Source: Hygrophila difformis (Eukaryota > Streptophyta > Magnoliopsida > Lamiales > Acanthaceae). From it: a DNA stretch of 64,000 nucleotides. The stretch lies in assembly GCA_030278955.1 (NCBI GenBank), contig JAOANR010000001.1, positions 6,002,874 through 6,066,873 of the forward strand. Reading direction: 5' to 3'. The notes beneath the pieces were generated by a model, which searched no databases, was not told the DNA's origin, and saw only the letters and a program-made list of their open reading frames with translations. Both the position numbers and the translations under genes were made by a program. This document shows, piece after piece, positions 42,839-55,212 of the stretch (position 1 is its first letter; each line of letters opens with the position of its first letter).

Positions 42839-45702
42839 CTATTGCTGTTGACAGGTTGGGACAGAAATTTGTCTCACACTCATGGCAGAAATCTGGCTGC
42901 AGTGTGCTTCAACCTCTTCCCCTTTAGTTTGGGGAGTTAGGAGAACATTTTGGAGGATGAGATTCTTGCAGGGGACAGACTCACTGCAGTTGAAGTTTAT
43001 GGCTACTTTTGATGCACTTGTGCCTCTTATGTTTCTGTACACTATGTTCTCCACTTGCACCCCTGATTTCTGCCAAATATATAAGCATATTAGATATGAA
43101 TATCAGCTTACAAGAATCACAACCCTTTTTGGAATGAAATTCTTAAAAGATTTTAAAGCAGCATTTTACTTTGCATATAGTAGTATATTTCTTTTTACCT
43201 CTTTTTGGCAATTCTTGTTCTTGTCACAGTAGTACTGATTTATGATTATTGGGTTGTGTACATTCTGCATTTCAATATCCTCAAACACTATGTTCTTTGC
43301 ACTTCCACTTCCTCCCTGTACAAAAATTAATTTAGCACACTGTCTTTTTCAATTTCTTTTGAAAAATTCGAATTAATTATATATAGAATTTTAAATACCT
43401 GCCAAGTCTTGATTCTGACTCCATTTGTGGTTCCTGTCATCTTCACTCCCTTCACCAAAATATCTGATACATGATTCTCTGTATTATCTTCGCCCAAACT
43501 TCCAATGCTGAAAATTTAGATCAAATATATGTTGCTTTGAGAATTCATATTATTTAGAACCAAAAAGAAAATTTAAACAGCTACTGAATTTGAATGGAAA
43601 CAGTACCTTATTCCATGGCCAGGTCCACACATGAGGTTTCTTACTCCCACATTTCTTGATCCATTCACTATAGAAACACAGTCATCCCCTAATTTACAGG
43701 GAAAAAAAAGGAAAAAAGCATACATTAATATATTCAGTAACAAAATCTCCTCATCTCAAGCATTAAACAAGCAAATCAGACACTATTAATCTTGTTGCTC
43801 AAATATGATTTCTTGTTTTTTTTGATGAGGGAATATGATTTCTTGTTGAAATCAATAAAACCTTAATTATTGTTGAAACTGTCTTGACTTATTTGTGAAC
43901 GGATGTATGTATATTATATACACATACACAATTACAAGAAATTAAATTCAAACCTGTCTTAATTAGGGAGTTCAAAATGTTGATATTTGTTGTCCTTGTA
44001 ACATGAATTCCATCTGTGTTGGGACTATCTTCTGGTGCTATTACTGAAAGCCCTGAAGCTTCAACTTTATTGCAATCTTGGAAATTCACATGCATTTGTT
44101 GTGCATTTAGTAGCCTCATATTGCTCACCCTCAAATTTGTGCAGTTTCTGAAGGTTAGTGCCTGTTCGGACACAAATGGATCGAATCAACAATGAATGGT
44201 GTCTGCAAATTCTTAATTACTACATAAAAAGGAAATCACTCGCCAAAATTGAATCAACAGATACATACCGTTGGGGCATTTTGGCTCTGACATGGCTTCC
44301 GGAGACAAAAGGAAACAATAAAAGTGTCAAGTCTATAATTTCCAATGTATAATTCTTAAATGTTTTAAATATATAATAGTAACATTTTTATAGTAAATTT
44401 ACAATAGAAAAACACTCACCTTTGTCTTCTTAATCTTGCAAGAATTTTTCCACCATATCTCACCGTTGCCATCTATCGTCCCCCCACCGGAGATATCGAT
44501 GTTTCTTACATCCTCAAACATGATCCAAAGCCTTTTTGGGACATCATACATTTGAGGCAAGGCCTTTATTGTCCCTTGGATCTACAAATTCACAGGGACA
44601 CATAATTTAGCAATTAGTTGTCATGACATATCCTGAGACCTGCAGAGTTCAAGTATCAAAACATCGATAACAAGAACTCACTTCCATAGAAATATTAGAA
44701 CGACAAGGCCCGGTGAAAGTGACGTGCTCAACATAGTACGTCTTGTCTCTTGGCACGAGAATCTTGGTCGACTGCCGAGAACTACAAGCTTTATCCCAAG
44801 CTGCACTAAATGCCTGTTAACAAGTAATTGTCAGATTTATTACTTATTACCAGTACTATACTGTTTTTCAGTTGACTCTATCATTAAAAATACTATTATG
44901 TCCCAAATACGGTACTATATTCATGTCTATTCTTTGATTGCCAAAAGAGAAGATAAAAGAAATTTTATCCTAACAATCCATGTGTTTAAAAGGATTAGGG
45001 AAAGTAACATTGTTTTTGGTGAACTAAACTTAACCTACGTAAAATGCATTATGCAATAATGCAGAAATCTCATGATCTAATTGACCATATACTAAACCAT
45101 TCACTTATCATTGATCAATAAGAATTTGCTGTATTTCAGTTCAAAACATTTATGATATAAACTTCCATGTGTATATTTTAAAATGATCCTACTTTTTTTT
45201 CTTGTTTTATTAACTTTTTTTTTTTTTGCTTGCAAGCCTTAGAAGGCTGGAGAATTGTTTTATTAACTTGATGTCATGTATCATTATAATCACAATATAT
45301 TAATAGGGACATTTATGATGTATATGATTGATGATGAAATATGTAAACTATTGCAATTCTTGACATATTTATCCAGCATATACATTTATATATATGTACC
45401 TGAGAATTATCCGATTTTCCATCAGCTTTTGCTCCAAAATCTTGCACGTTCAACACTGCAGTGTCTAGTGGTCGAGGTGCCTTCGGTGGGGGCATTGGCC
45501 CCTGCGCTGTAGCCGGTGGTGGAGGGTTGCGTTTTGCCCCGGAAGAATGGCGATGGCAATTATTAGCTTTTCTTGTTGCCTTGCAAGAACACTTCCCATG
45601 CCTTCTGCATCCATACGAAAATGAGGAACAGCACAATAGAATCATGAAAATTATTACCACAACCAAACTAGTTCTTGTTGGCCTCATCATCCTCATCATC
45701 AT
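42839..45702 (-). CDS. Polygalacturonase (GH28 pectinase), 9 exons
   Basis: Minus strand exons: 45702-45400, 44813-44682, 44581-44420, 44295-44269, 44161-43954, 43688-43607, 43507-43399, 43315-43199, 43069-42839. They sum to 1371 nt, 456 residues; all introns are GT-AG. A signal peptide (TSLVVVIIFMILLCCSSF) is followed by a Pro-rich stretch. The four GH28 signatures are complete: NTDG (256-259), GDDC (278-281), GHG (301-303) and RIK (336-338), with catalytic Asp 258, 279 and 280. The enzyme hydrolyses homogalacturonan in the cell wall. Exon 4 is a 27-nt micro-exon needed for frame and for the PCQSQNAPT segment. The last exon must start at 43069 (acceptor TTTGGCAG), because the nearer AG (43066) breaks the frame. 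Several Met codons lie at the N-terminus; the most upstream is used. Confidence 0.93.
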
Positions 45703-46556
45703 TATTTTAATTTAATTCACTTCTTGGGCTAATATTGCGAGCACACAATGCAATACATTCATAGACATAACGTACATATATATATATATATGAACTCGGA
45801 GGAGGAGGAGGAGGAGGAGGGAAAAGCAACAAAAATGTCAAAGGGAAGAATGTAATGAGTTGAATTTCAGATGGTCAATCAGGCAGGATTCAACTGGGGA
45901 AAAAATTTTGTAGTAAAGGAAATTAAAAAGTTAGTAAATATTAGGGTTTATGCTAGTTTACCAACATTATTGTTGTTGCTTGAAATGAAATTCCAGTTGA
46001 GGGAAGGCATAAACTGCATGAGAAGTGGGTGAGGGTTTTGTAATTTGGTCAAAGCTTCAAACCCCCATTTTCTCCACTTTATTAATTTATATTGGTGGGG
46101 TTGGAGCGCAATTTTTTCTTACCTTTATTTTGTACTATAATTTTTCTTACGAATTGAAGGATTTAGGACTAACCCATTTCAGATAACTATAGTATTAATT
46201 AAGTTATTATTACCAGAACCTATTATGTTCGAATGCATGATAAAAGTTCGTTAATATGGACAAATAAATAGAGGAGACACGAGGGTATTTTTGGCATCAC
46301 GAACTAAATGAAAACAATGTTTTGGTTCTTTTTTTCTTAAAAAGTTTGGAAATCAATATTAACATCCCATTAATTGATGGCATTATGGGCAAATAAGAAG
46401 GCTTTTGCTCTTTCAATAATTTCCTCGATGTAAAAAAGGGGCTGCCTGAACCATTCAAAATATCGAATTTCCAAAATAATAATGATTAGCATATTGAATT
46501 CCATTCTATTTTTCATTATTTGGTGGAGTGAGAAATTTTCTAATTTTGGGTGGAAG
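45703..46556. other. Promoter region of the polygalacturonase gene
   Basis: No gene. Includes a (TA)n run and a (GGA)n run (about 45795-45821) close to the start of the minus-strand gene; otherwise AT-rich DNA. Confidence 0.5.
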
Positions 46557-46571
46557 ACTCATTACAATATT

Positions 46572-46663
46572 TTTTTTGGAGGAGCCATTGCCGATAGAAA
46601 TCGAACCTCCAACCTTCCGTTGGAAGTCAAGGGACTTAACCGCTTGGGCTAGGTGCTCATCCC
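46572..46663 (-). mobile_element. tRNA-derived SINE with perfect 15-bp target duplication
   Basis: A 92-bp minus-strand element flanked by two identical copies of ACTCATTACAATATT (46557-46571 and 46664-46678). On the minus strand it begins GGGATGAGCACCTAGCCC, has A-box TAGCCCAAGCGGTTAAG, B-box GGTTCGATTTC, and ends in an A-run, as expected of LINE-mobilised SINEs. It is the shortest family 1 copy in the window. Confidence 0.85.
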
Positions 46664-46678
46664 ACTCATTACAATATT

Positions 46679-47697
46679 GGGTTGCCATAACTTATGTTCT
46701 ATTTTGACTTCATTTTGAGTTAGAAAATTGAAGTGTACATATTATATGAAGAAAACCTAATTTTTCTCACATTTTGACCCGTCTTGACATTCCACAATTT
46801 CTACTATGCCAAATTAAATAGTGCAAATCACCAAAAAGAATTGGGCAAAACACACTAATCTATATTTGGAAAAGAAACCGAGTCCTTGTCCCTTAACATG
46901 CGGTGAATCTTAGATGTACTATATTTTAAATAAAACTATACATTTTTATTAAACTTGAATTCTTTTTAATAATTTTAGATAGTTTATTACCTTCTAAAAC
47001 TTAATTATACGAAACTTATAAGATAATTTATGCCGCCTATATAAAACCGATTTAGATGTAAGTTTTTTTTTGATAAGGATTTAGATGTAAGTTGAAAAAG
47101 ATAGAAGTAAACAAAAATTCGCTCAATTTTTACTTGTTTAGAAGCAATTCTAAAACACGGTAATTATTAGTATGTTTTTTTAGTACTTCTACTTTATTTA
47201 TAAATTGCAACTCGTCTGAATATAAAAGAAAACAATTGCTGTAAATATTACATTTTAAAATGAAAGTCAAAATTATATATATTTAAAAAAAAGCTCATTC
47301 AAGCTGGTTATATTAGCCAAGAGCCCATCCAATAACATTGTTCAGAAGTAACTAAATTTGGTGGATGAGTTAGGGAAAGCAGCAGAAAGCCATTAGGTAA
47401 TTTGCAAATTTCACACTTTAATTTAGTCAAGAGGCTAAGACCAAAAAACTGAAAAAGAGAAAAGTCAGAAATGTACATAGTATTGGACTATTGGTGACAA
47501 GTGGGGTTGAGCAGCCAAATGGAATTTCTCTGTCATTTTTTGTTGCCTACCAAACAACACCACAATTTTCAACCAACTCATCTGGAAACTATATCGGGGT
47601 TGTGATACTTGTAGTGATTTTTTCATAGAAAAAAAATATTATGTCTCAAACGACAATTTTTTTTACACGTTTCATGATTAGTAAATGTTTAATAATA
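46679..47697. other. Intergenic, no feature seen
   Basis: AT-rich DNA without supported gene or repeat. Confidence 0.5.
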
Positions 47698-47959
47698 CTT
47701 CCTCCGTTTTTTAAAGATAGCTACGGACTCATTCAGCACGCAGTCCAATGCACATTTTAAACCATTAATAATTCAAATTCGGTACATGTAGAAATTCTAA
47801 AAGTTCGATATTTAAAATCTACAAGACGATACGAATCTAACAAGATCGCACTTGGCCATATTTTAACTTGTATAACCATGAGAAAACTTTAAGTCAAAGT
47901 ATATAAGTGAACAGTACCCATTAGTCAACAGTAGCTAACCAAAAAAAAAACGGAGGGAG
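47698..47959. mobile_element. Stowaway-like MITE, family A
   Basis: Starts CTTCCTCCGTTTTTTAAAGA and ends AAAACGGAGGGAG, with TA on both sides; core as in the copies at 35471 and 16464. The close similarity to the 35471 copy suggests recent spread. Confidence 0.86.
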
Positions 47960-48365
47960 TATAAACTAGTGTAATAGAATAAAAATCAAAATACCAAAAC
48001 CTGGTTCTAGATAAGAGACAAAAGTACAAAATAAAAATCTCTTCACACATATGGATGAAAAGGGTGAACAACAATAGTTTATGAACTCTGATCAGTTAGG
48101 GTACAGATATCCAATCAAATGATAAAAACAACTAGTATTTATGAACCTCATCCGCCATCAATTACATGGAATAAAGGCAAAAAGAATTACATAGTGAACC
48201 CGGCCTCAGCTGATACTCTATTACATTCCAAACCCAATGCATGTGTACCAAGCAATCATCCATTTTATTCATCTAAGAAACCATACATACCTCAGTGGAT
48301 AATAACTCAAGGGATATGTTCGAGGACTGAAATATAGAAGACCTTATTGCGTGCTCCCCACCAAC

Positions 48366-48490
48366 TCAACTATCAAAGTCTCCACTGCCTCGAAAGGGAA
48401 TGCATGGGGCAAAGAATGAGGGCGGCACCTTTGATTGCTGCATCATCTGATTGCCATAGTAGAACCCATTCTTGATGTGGAAATTCTCTG
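48366..48490 (-). pseudogene. Possible terminal exon or gene fragment of unknown protein
   Basis: The minus strand is open with protein-like composition: ENFHIKNGFYYGNQMMQQ, then about 24 residues ending in GSGDFDS and a TGA at 48368-48366. An acceptor-like GCTGCAG lies just before it. A second short minus-strand piece, EVEEPLHKILCQ, sits between an acceptor and a donor at about 49415-49455. No family recognised; the rest of the gene could not be assembled, so this may be a remnant or a false exon. Confidence 0.3.
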
Positions 48491-48696
48491 CAGCCACCTC
48501 CTCCACATAGGTGTAAATATGCATCACATGCTTACAATGGACAAGGTTGTATTATATTTTTCCAACCATCAACATACTAACAAGTATCAAGGGAAAGCAT
48601 ATATCGACATCTTAGAATGCAGCAAATGATTTGCCATTGGCAACCATATTAAAACACGCATTACAAACAGAGATCAGAAAAATACTTTTACTCAAC

Positions 48697-48850
48697 AGCC
48701 TATACAGGCTAGGAAATAGGTGGTGGGAGCCCATGCCACACAAATTACAAAGGGAATAAAGGGAGAGATAGGGGCCGATAAGGAATCGAACATCCAACCT
48801 GAAGGTTGGAAGTCAAGTGACTTAACAACTTGGGCTAAGTCCTCATCCCC
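48697..48850 (-). mobile_element. tRNA-derived SINE, family 1
   Basis: On the minus strand it begins GGGGATGAGGACTTAGCCC, with an A-box (TTAGCCCAAGTTGTTAAG) and B-box (GTTCGATTCC), then a tRNA-unrelated body containing GGCCCCTATCTC and CACCACCTATTTCC. It is longer than the 46572 copy and shares its 5' half. Confidence 0.75.
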
Positions 48851-49358
48851 AGAAAAATACTTTTAGTTCATTGTAAGAAATAATATCAAAATAATAATAT
48901 ATTTTATTTCCTTTCATAGTAGTATTTTTTAGGTTTGATTAGAAACTTATTAAAAAATAGTGATATGTTTTAATATGAAACTTTTAATATTTTCATAGTA
49001 CTATGATTCACTCCTAAAATGACAAAAACCCGGTTGAACTTCAATGAGAAAGATGCCAAACACTAACTTCATATTCTAACCTATAATTAAACATTGTAAA
49101 AGTTATTAGAAGTATACTGTATCATAGTATTGCACTTCATAGATTCCATTACTTGAATAATCCGAGCCATTCTCTTGGCGTGTCCTTTAAAAATGAAAGT
49201 GAGGAAAAGGTGGAAATTTGAAAACATAGAATCCCTAGAAGTTGGCCATACTTTTCAAAAATACAACATGAAGGAATCATCTTAGCAGAAACCAAACAAT
49301 AAAAGGCTCATTTTACTTAAATAAAAAGAAAAAGAAAAAAAGGATAATCCAAGTTACA

Positions 49359-49396
<38 letters not shown>

Positions 49397-51204
49397 CAGA
49401 ATGCCTATTCTCTACCTGGCACAATATTTTATGCAATGGCTCCTCAACCTCCTGCAGGAGGGAGCACCAAATGTGCGAGTTCAGATTACTAAATGTTTCA
49501 TCCATGGGATATATACATATGCTCAGTTTTCTAACATTGCACAAAAAGTAATAGATTTCTACAAAAAGTAATTATCAAGGAAACAACAAAAATATGAGGA
49601 CAGAGACCTATCCCTTCGTCAATAACCAAAAGAATTTAAAACCACATAGAATTACATCCAACAATCGGTTTCATCAGCCTTTAAACCAAATAAAAGGCAT
49701 AAACTTTTTCAATAAAAGCAAAAGATGCTTGCAAAATTGAAGCTTCTAAACAGCGTAATGTGTAGGGGTTTCGAGGTTTCTACTTTGGGAAGTTGGAAGT
49801 AGGGATGAAAACGGTATGGATACGGCTAGATAGTATCGAATACGAATACTATACAATATATATTTTTTTTTTCTGAGTTTTAAATATTTCGGGATACGAA
49901 CTTATGGGACAAATTCTCATCCATCACTTAATTTAGGGGCAACAGACAATTATTGCAATGAAAAAAGAGACATCCTAACCCCTTTCATTCTCAAGAACCT
50001 CAAAAATCCTTCCAGAAACTAGACAAGCAAGAAAAGTAATGGTCCGCCGTCCAAAAATTACTGAAGAAAGAAAAATCAGAACGGAAATTATTAGTGAAGA
50101 TAAGAAGACAGAGATCTAAATATGATCAAACCAATTATCAATTTTTAAAATCACAACACTCAATTTTTGTCTATAACCATATGAACCGGAAGGAAAGAAG
50201 ATAACTCGAATTATATATACATATACGTATATGTGAGTATATATTAAAAACCTGACAATCAAATTTCCTGCGATCTAGCAACATTTCTTTCCTTCAAAAA
50301 CGGGAAAGGAATCAACAAGAATTAAAAACCTTCCAAGCGTTTCAAGCAAACATTTGAAGATGATTCATAATCAGGCCAGATAAGATGATATAAGACGCAA
50401 AAGTAAACAGTTCAACTTCTAATGAGATTCATTTGATTCGGGGCCAGAATTTAAACAGTGAGGAAAACTCAACAGAGCGGCTGCGAGGATAGAGCGGAGG
50501 AGAGGGCGGAGGAGAGTATGGAGCGCCGGAGTGGGTGACTGGCGCCGCATGCTGAGGCAAGCCGACCTCGGGAGTGAGTGACTGAAGGCGACCTCGCGAG
50601 CAACAGCGGCGGCCCGCGAGCGGGTGAGCAGCGGCGGCCCGCGAGCGGGTGAGCAGCGGCGGACGAGGCGGAACGGAGGCCAAGGCGCAGGGCTGATTTG
50701 GGGATTCATTAGGTTGCTTGCCTTAAGCCGCCTCTGCTGATATGGTCACGAGAATTAAAGTGTAAGATTAAACTTCGTTATATTTGATTTTGACACTATT
50801 TATTGTTTAATCTTAATTTAATATTATTGTTTAACCTTAATTTAATATTTAATAGTAGTGTGTGGATGCGCAAGAAAGGGGTAGGGCTCTTAGGAATTTT
50901 TAATATATATATACAAAAAAAAAAAAGGGAGGGGGGCTGGAGCCCACCCCAACCTTAAGCTGGGTCCGCCCCTGAATGTAGTCTTGTTATAATAGCATAA
51001 TCTCTATAATTTTAGAATATATATTTTATATTATAATTTTTACTTATACCCATTTTGAAATATTAATGGCTAAATAATTACATTGGACTTTGTGCAGAAA
51101 GTACAATTGTTATTATTGTAAGATTTTTAATCATGTTTATATTAATCTAATTTGTTTAAAAGGGAAAGTGACCAACCTTACTGGACACCCAAAGAGGAAT
51201 AGTA
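48851..51204. other. Intergenic with simple repeats and hAT-like ends
   Basis: No confident gene. Contains a (TA)n run at about 49361-49392 and a GC-rich segment (50460-50700) with two tandem GCGGCGGCCCGCGAGCGGGT units (near 50602 and 50632). TCCGCCCCTG (near 50975) and GCCGCCTCTG (near 50730) resemble one end of CAGGGGCGGA-type hAT elements, but matching opposite ends were not found. Confidence 0.4.
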
Positions 51205-51765
51205 GCCCCTCCGAGTCCTATCATCTAAGTATGTAACATGTCCTGTTTGACTTTTGATACTGTTCATTATTTTTTGATATTGTTCATTATTTAGCCTTGA
51301 CCCAATATTATTAAAATTATATACTTCCTCCGTTTTCAAAAAATTGAAACGGACCCATAGTTCACGCAGTCCAATGCACATTTTAAACCACCAATAACTC
51401 AAATTCGCTACACGTAAAAAAATCTAAAAGTTGGATATTTAAAAACTACTCGACGAGACGAATCTAACAAGATCTCACTTGGCTATATTTTAACTTGTTT
51501 AACTATGATAAAACTTTAAATTAAAGTGCATATGTGAATAGTACCAAATTCCCAACGTTTCAATTTATAAAAAACGGAGGGAGTATTTAGCAGAAAAAAA
51601 AAATAGTCAGACTCGAGTCTTGTTAAAATCATATGATCATGTAGTTTTATAATATATATATATACATAATTTTTCATTATACATATTTTGAGATATTAAC
51701 AATTAAAAAGTATATTAGATTATGTGCAGAAATCAAACAAAATAAGTTAAATGGAACAGTGAGAG
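51205..51765. mobile_element. Family B MITE split by a family A insertion
   Basis: The left part (CCCCTCCGAGTCC, then ATGTCCTGTTTGACTTTTGA) and the right part (AATAGTCAGACTCGAGTC, AATCATATGATCATGTAG, TTTGAGATATTAACA) match successive segments of the family B copy at 33469. They are separated by the family A element at 51324-51583. Ends are approximate. Confidence 0.65.
51324..51583. mobile_element. Stowaway-like MITE, family A, nested
   Basis: Starts CTTCCTCCGTTTTCAAAAAA and ends AAAAACGGAGGGAG beside TA, with the family A core (ACGCAGTCCAATGCACATTT). It interrupts a family B element. Confidence 0.83.
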
Positions 51766-52489
51766 TAGTAACTATATTTTAAATTTTATTTATTCCAATT
51801 TCACATCATACCGGCATGGTCCTTAAAAATATGCCTCTATTTCATATGGGTCCCCTGCCCCCAAACTTGATTCAGTTGATAAATCTATGATCTGTGGTCT
51901 TTGCTATTACAAACCTCAATTCTTATAGCCTCATGGATTCATATCAAAGTAATTTCTGCCAACCCTGCATTTTAGGACAAACTCGCCTTATTCAAATCCA
52001 ATCCAACACAAATTGAGCATTTTCTTTTACATGCATACATAAAGACGGCGACTTAGTGCAACCCAGTACTCAGTAGCATCACATGAAAGTGATGCGATCA
52101 ACTAATGAAGTATTGAAGTACAGTACAAACCAAACACAACAAGCTCTCTTTTGAGGAGAAGAATTTTTGTGTGGCGAACATTAGACAGCCCCAAACTTGG
52201 GAGGTATAAAGGTCTCATACTCTTTTTGTCCTAAAAATTTACAGGTGGGATGAAACATCGAAGAATGGAACCCTACCCGAGTCCAACAAGGAACCACTCC
52301 CGAATCATCACATCCCTGCACAACATAAGTAACCAAGCCAAGAATGAATTGCCTGACAGAGAGATTCATGCCAGAAGATGTTACCCGGTGTGTTGGCCAG
52401 ATGAGTCGACAGCAACATGTCGTTTGTCTACACAAATTAGTTAGTATGCAGACAAAGACAGCTCATCATGCACCACAGTGGGCAGTTTC
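51766..52489. other. Intergenic and 3' flank of the NF-YA gene
   Basis: The stretch from about 52150 to 52489 is expected to be the NF-YA 3' untranslated region. No other gene seen. Confidence 0.5.
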
Positions 52490-55212
52490 TCAGTTGCTGG
52501 AGGGAGGTCGCCCCTGTGGGGCACGGTTCACCAGCGAGTTCCAGTCATTGTTGAAATGTGTGTTTTCCTGATCCCTCCTGGTCGACTGGGCATAATACAA
52601 GGTCAGATCGTGGCCATTGTCGAACCCATTTGAGAGGATCTGGTCTTTGTGCATTTCTTGAATAATATGTGCCTTGTCATCTATTTGATTACAGGAACTG
52701 TGGCTGTTGCCGGACACGTGTGCCTCAGCAGAAGAGCTTGAAGTAATTTCACCTGATTTTGATTGTTCACCAGATGCGAAATTTTTTACATCGCCATCAG
52801 GAGTTTTTGTATTGAGGAAACGACCACCAGAACCTCTTGCCCTCCTCATTGCATGTTTGTGCCGAGATTCATGAAGATAAGGCTGTACTTGACATTGAGA
52901 GGGGGAATATAAGCAGACTGACATATAGCATACAGAACACAAATCTAATCCACCATAGCACCATCAAAGAAAATGAAGAAGATACACTCTTCAAGGACAT
53001 AAAACAAGAATGTCAACACCAACCAAAGCCACCAAAATTTAAGGCCACCGAGTGTTGTCCAAGTATTAAATGCATAACCCTTCTTCGCAAACTTTAATAT
53101 ATGACAAAGACTGGTCGCTTAAGTACCAAAAAAATAGACACATGATTACTTGATAAATATATCCTATATAGACAACCAAGTGACATGCTCAATCCAATTT
53201 TCAGGTTGTCTGCTTAGTCATTTCATGCTCCAACCGTGTATTTGCCATAGAGAAAATACAATTATATGCCTTTGAAGTCCTGAAATGACCAATTCCATTT
53301 CCCAGTTCAATTTCCTGACCTTACAGGGTAGTGAATATTGGTGCATAGGTTACATAAATAAAGAAACACTACTCTGATGCAGTATTCACCAACATCCGAT
53401 CTGCTAGCAGCCTAGCACAAACATAGTTCAGAGATGCAAAAGTAGAGTGGGGATTAGATTGTGTACCTTCCTGTTTTTTATTGATTTCTTTTCCAATTCT
53501 GCTTTTGCTCGTATTTGTCTCCTCCTTAAAATTCCGTGATACTGTTTAGCATTCACATAAACAGGCTCTTCTTCCATTTCGAGAGGCAAAGGCACTCTTG
53601 TTGAGTGATAGCCCAGGAAGTGAGGATGGACCTGGATATGAATACAGAAGGCTTTTAAGTTCATATCCAAAGAATAGCCAAAGTACATCACCCAGACACA
53701 CAATATTAGTAACATCCATATGGCAAGAAAATATATGCATATCCTCATCGTCATCTAAAGACCATATCCGATATGGCAGGAACATCCAGTTTAGCATGTT
53801 TGCCCATTCTGTTGTATCTTTTATCACCTCTAGTTTATTGAATAATAATGAATATTGATCTTCACATGCATTTAACTAAGATCTGAGTAGATTATATCAT
53901 CTTACCGGTGCACCGTAAGTGAACATCCCCCCATATTGTGGATCTGTGTATGGATACGGCGTCAACATCTGTAAATGATGTTCACCATGTTAAATATCAT
54001 GAGGACACGGGATGACTAGACTTGTGATGTTTGGTACAAACTTGGAATGCATGTGGATATAATCCTGCCCCACACAATGTTGTGGCAGTGTGTGTCATAC
54101 CAAGACAGAAGTGGAGAGAGTCTTACAATTGAATGGCTAAAAAGCTCCATCTGTGCATTTGCGTCATGTGCCTGCAGTGCATGCCCATTGTTGTTTCCGT
54201 GATGTTGATCTGCAGGCATATAGAAATAAAATTATTGATTGTATGAAGAAAATTTAATTTCAATGATCCAATATCTTATACTTAAGCGTTCCAAAATCTA
54301 GAAAGAATGAAACCAATGGTGCTTATATTGAATACACTCACACAACAGTATAACACTCTCCTGGAGCTGGAATTGGCTTTCAAGTATGCAATGAATTCTT
54401 AAAACATATTGGAGATGTCGTGAACCCGGACGATACAATTCATTTGTCACAATAGTATTTGGACTCTCTCTTTCCACAATTCTAGTTAAATGAAAATATA
54501 TACCATGTAAATTAACCCTTCTCTGTTACATCATAGCTGATAATACTATTCAAGACAATGTCAGAGCTTTAATGGAACCCGGATTCACGCCATCCAACTA
54601 TGCACTCAATTGAGTTCTTGTTATTTGTTTTCACAATTCACACTCCAGAATTTGTTATTGACCAATAATTGAATGCCACAAGATTCACAGGAATTGAGAT
54701 ACCATATAAATTTGTTATTGACCAATAATTGAACACCATCCAACTATGAACTTAATACCTAATAATATACTGTAATTGAGATAACATTGACTTATGGCTA
54801 ACTGCAGGTGTTTAGGAATTCTGTAATATCGAGATATAGGCCTTTGTGAGGATGAAGAGCATAAGAGAATTAATCAGATGGATCCAATAAAACAAGTAAT
54901 GAATTCCACAAGATTCACTCTGTTCTTAACTTGTAAAAGCAATAGGGTATTTATGTGAGAAAACGCCAGACACACGGTAAAGAACAGGTGCTAACCTGAT
55001 CGAATAGCAGCATTAGTTTCTTTATCCTTGACAATCCCATCAGCAGTGCTGAGGTGGCACAGAGTTCCAGTATTTAAGGAACCATTTTCTTGCTGCCCTG
55101 AAGAAGGCATATCATTGTTCCCAAGGCTGTGCCACCAAGGATGACCGTTGGGTGTTGAAGTTGGGAGTCCTGTGTCTGGCTGCCGATCGTTCTTTTTAGC
55201 TAGTGTTGGCAT
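52490..55212 (-). CDS. NF-YA: Nuclear transcription factor Y subunit A, 5 coding exons
   Basis: Minus strand coding exons: 55212-54996, 54209-54127, 53968-53906, 53631-53467, 52882-52490. They sum to 921 nt, 306 residues; introns are GT-AG. The conserved core is complete: the NF-YB/NF-YC binding helix (about residues 142-167, [19 protein letters not shown]) and the CCAAT DNA-binding part (175-196, [19 protein letters not shown], then GGRFLNTK). The last exon starts at the AG of GTACAG, giving the family-consistent RKPYLHES; using the AG six bases earlier would break the frame. The C-terminal 110 residues are Ser/Asn/Gln-rich and disordered. The ATG at 55212 (MPTLAKKND) is the first in frame after an acceptor-like GCGGAG, so the leader is probably spliced. 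Plant NF-YA genes are often targeted by miR169 in the 3' untranslated region; no site was confirmed here. Confidence 0.93.

Noticed and set aside
50419..50709. 96- and 84-codon Pro/Arg/Ser-rich minus-strand frames
   Set aside because: GC-rich tandem units explain the open frames; no domain.
52882..52888. Alternative acceptor six bases earlier in the last NF-YA exon
   Set aside because: It would disrupt the conserved RKPYLHES and break the reading frame.
54649..54733. 60-bp-offset direct repeat (TTTGTTATTGACCAATAATT) in an NF-YA intron
   Set aside because: Only two copies, probably a small local duplication without further signal.
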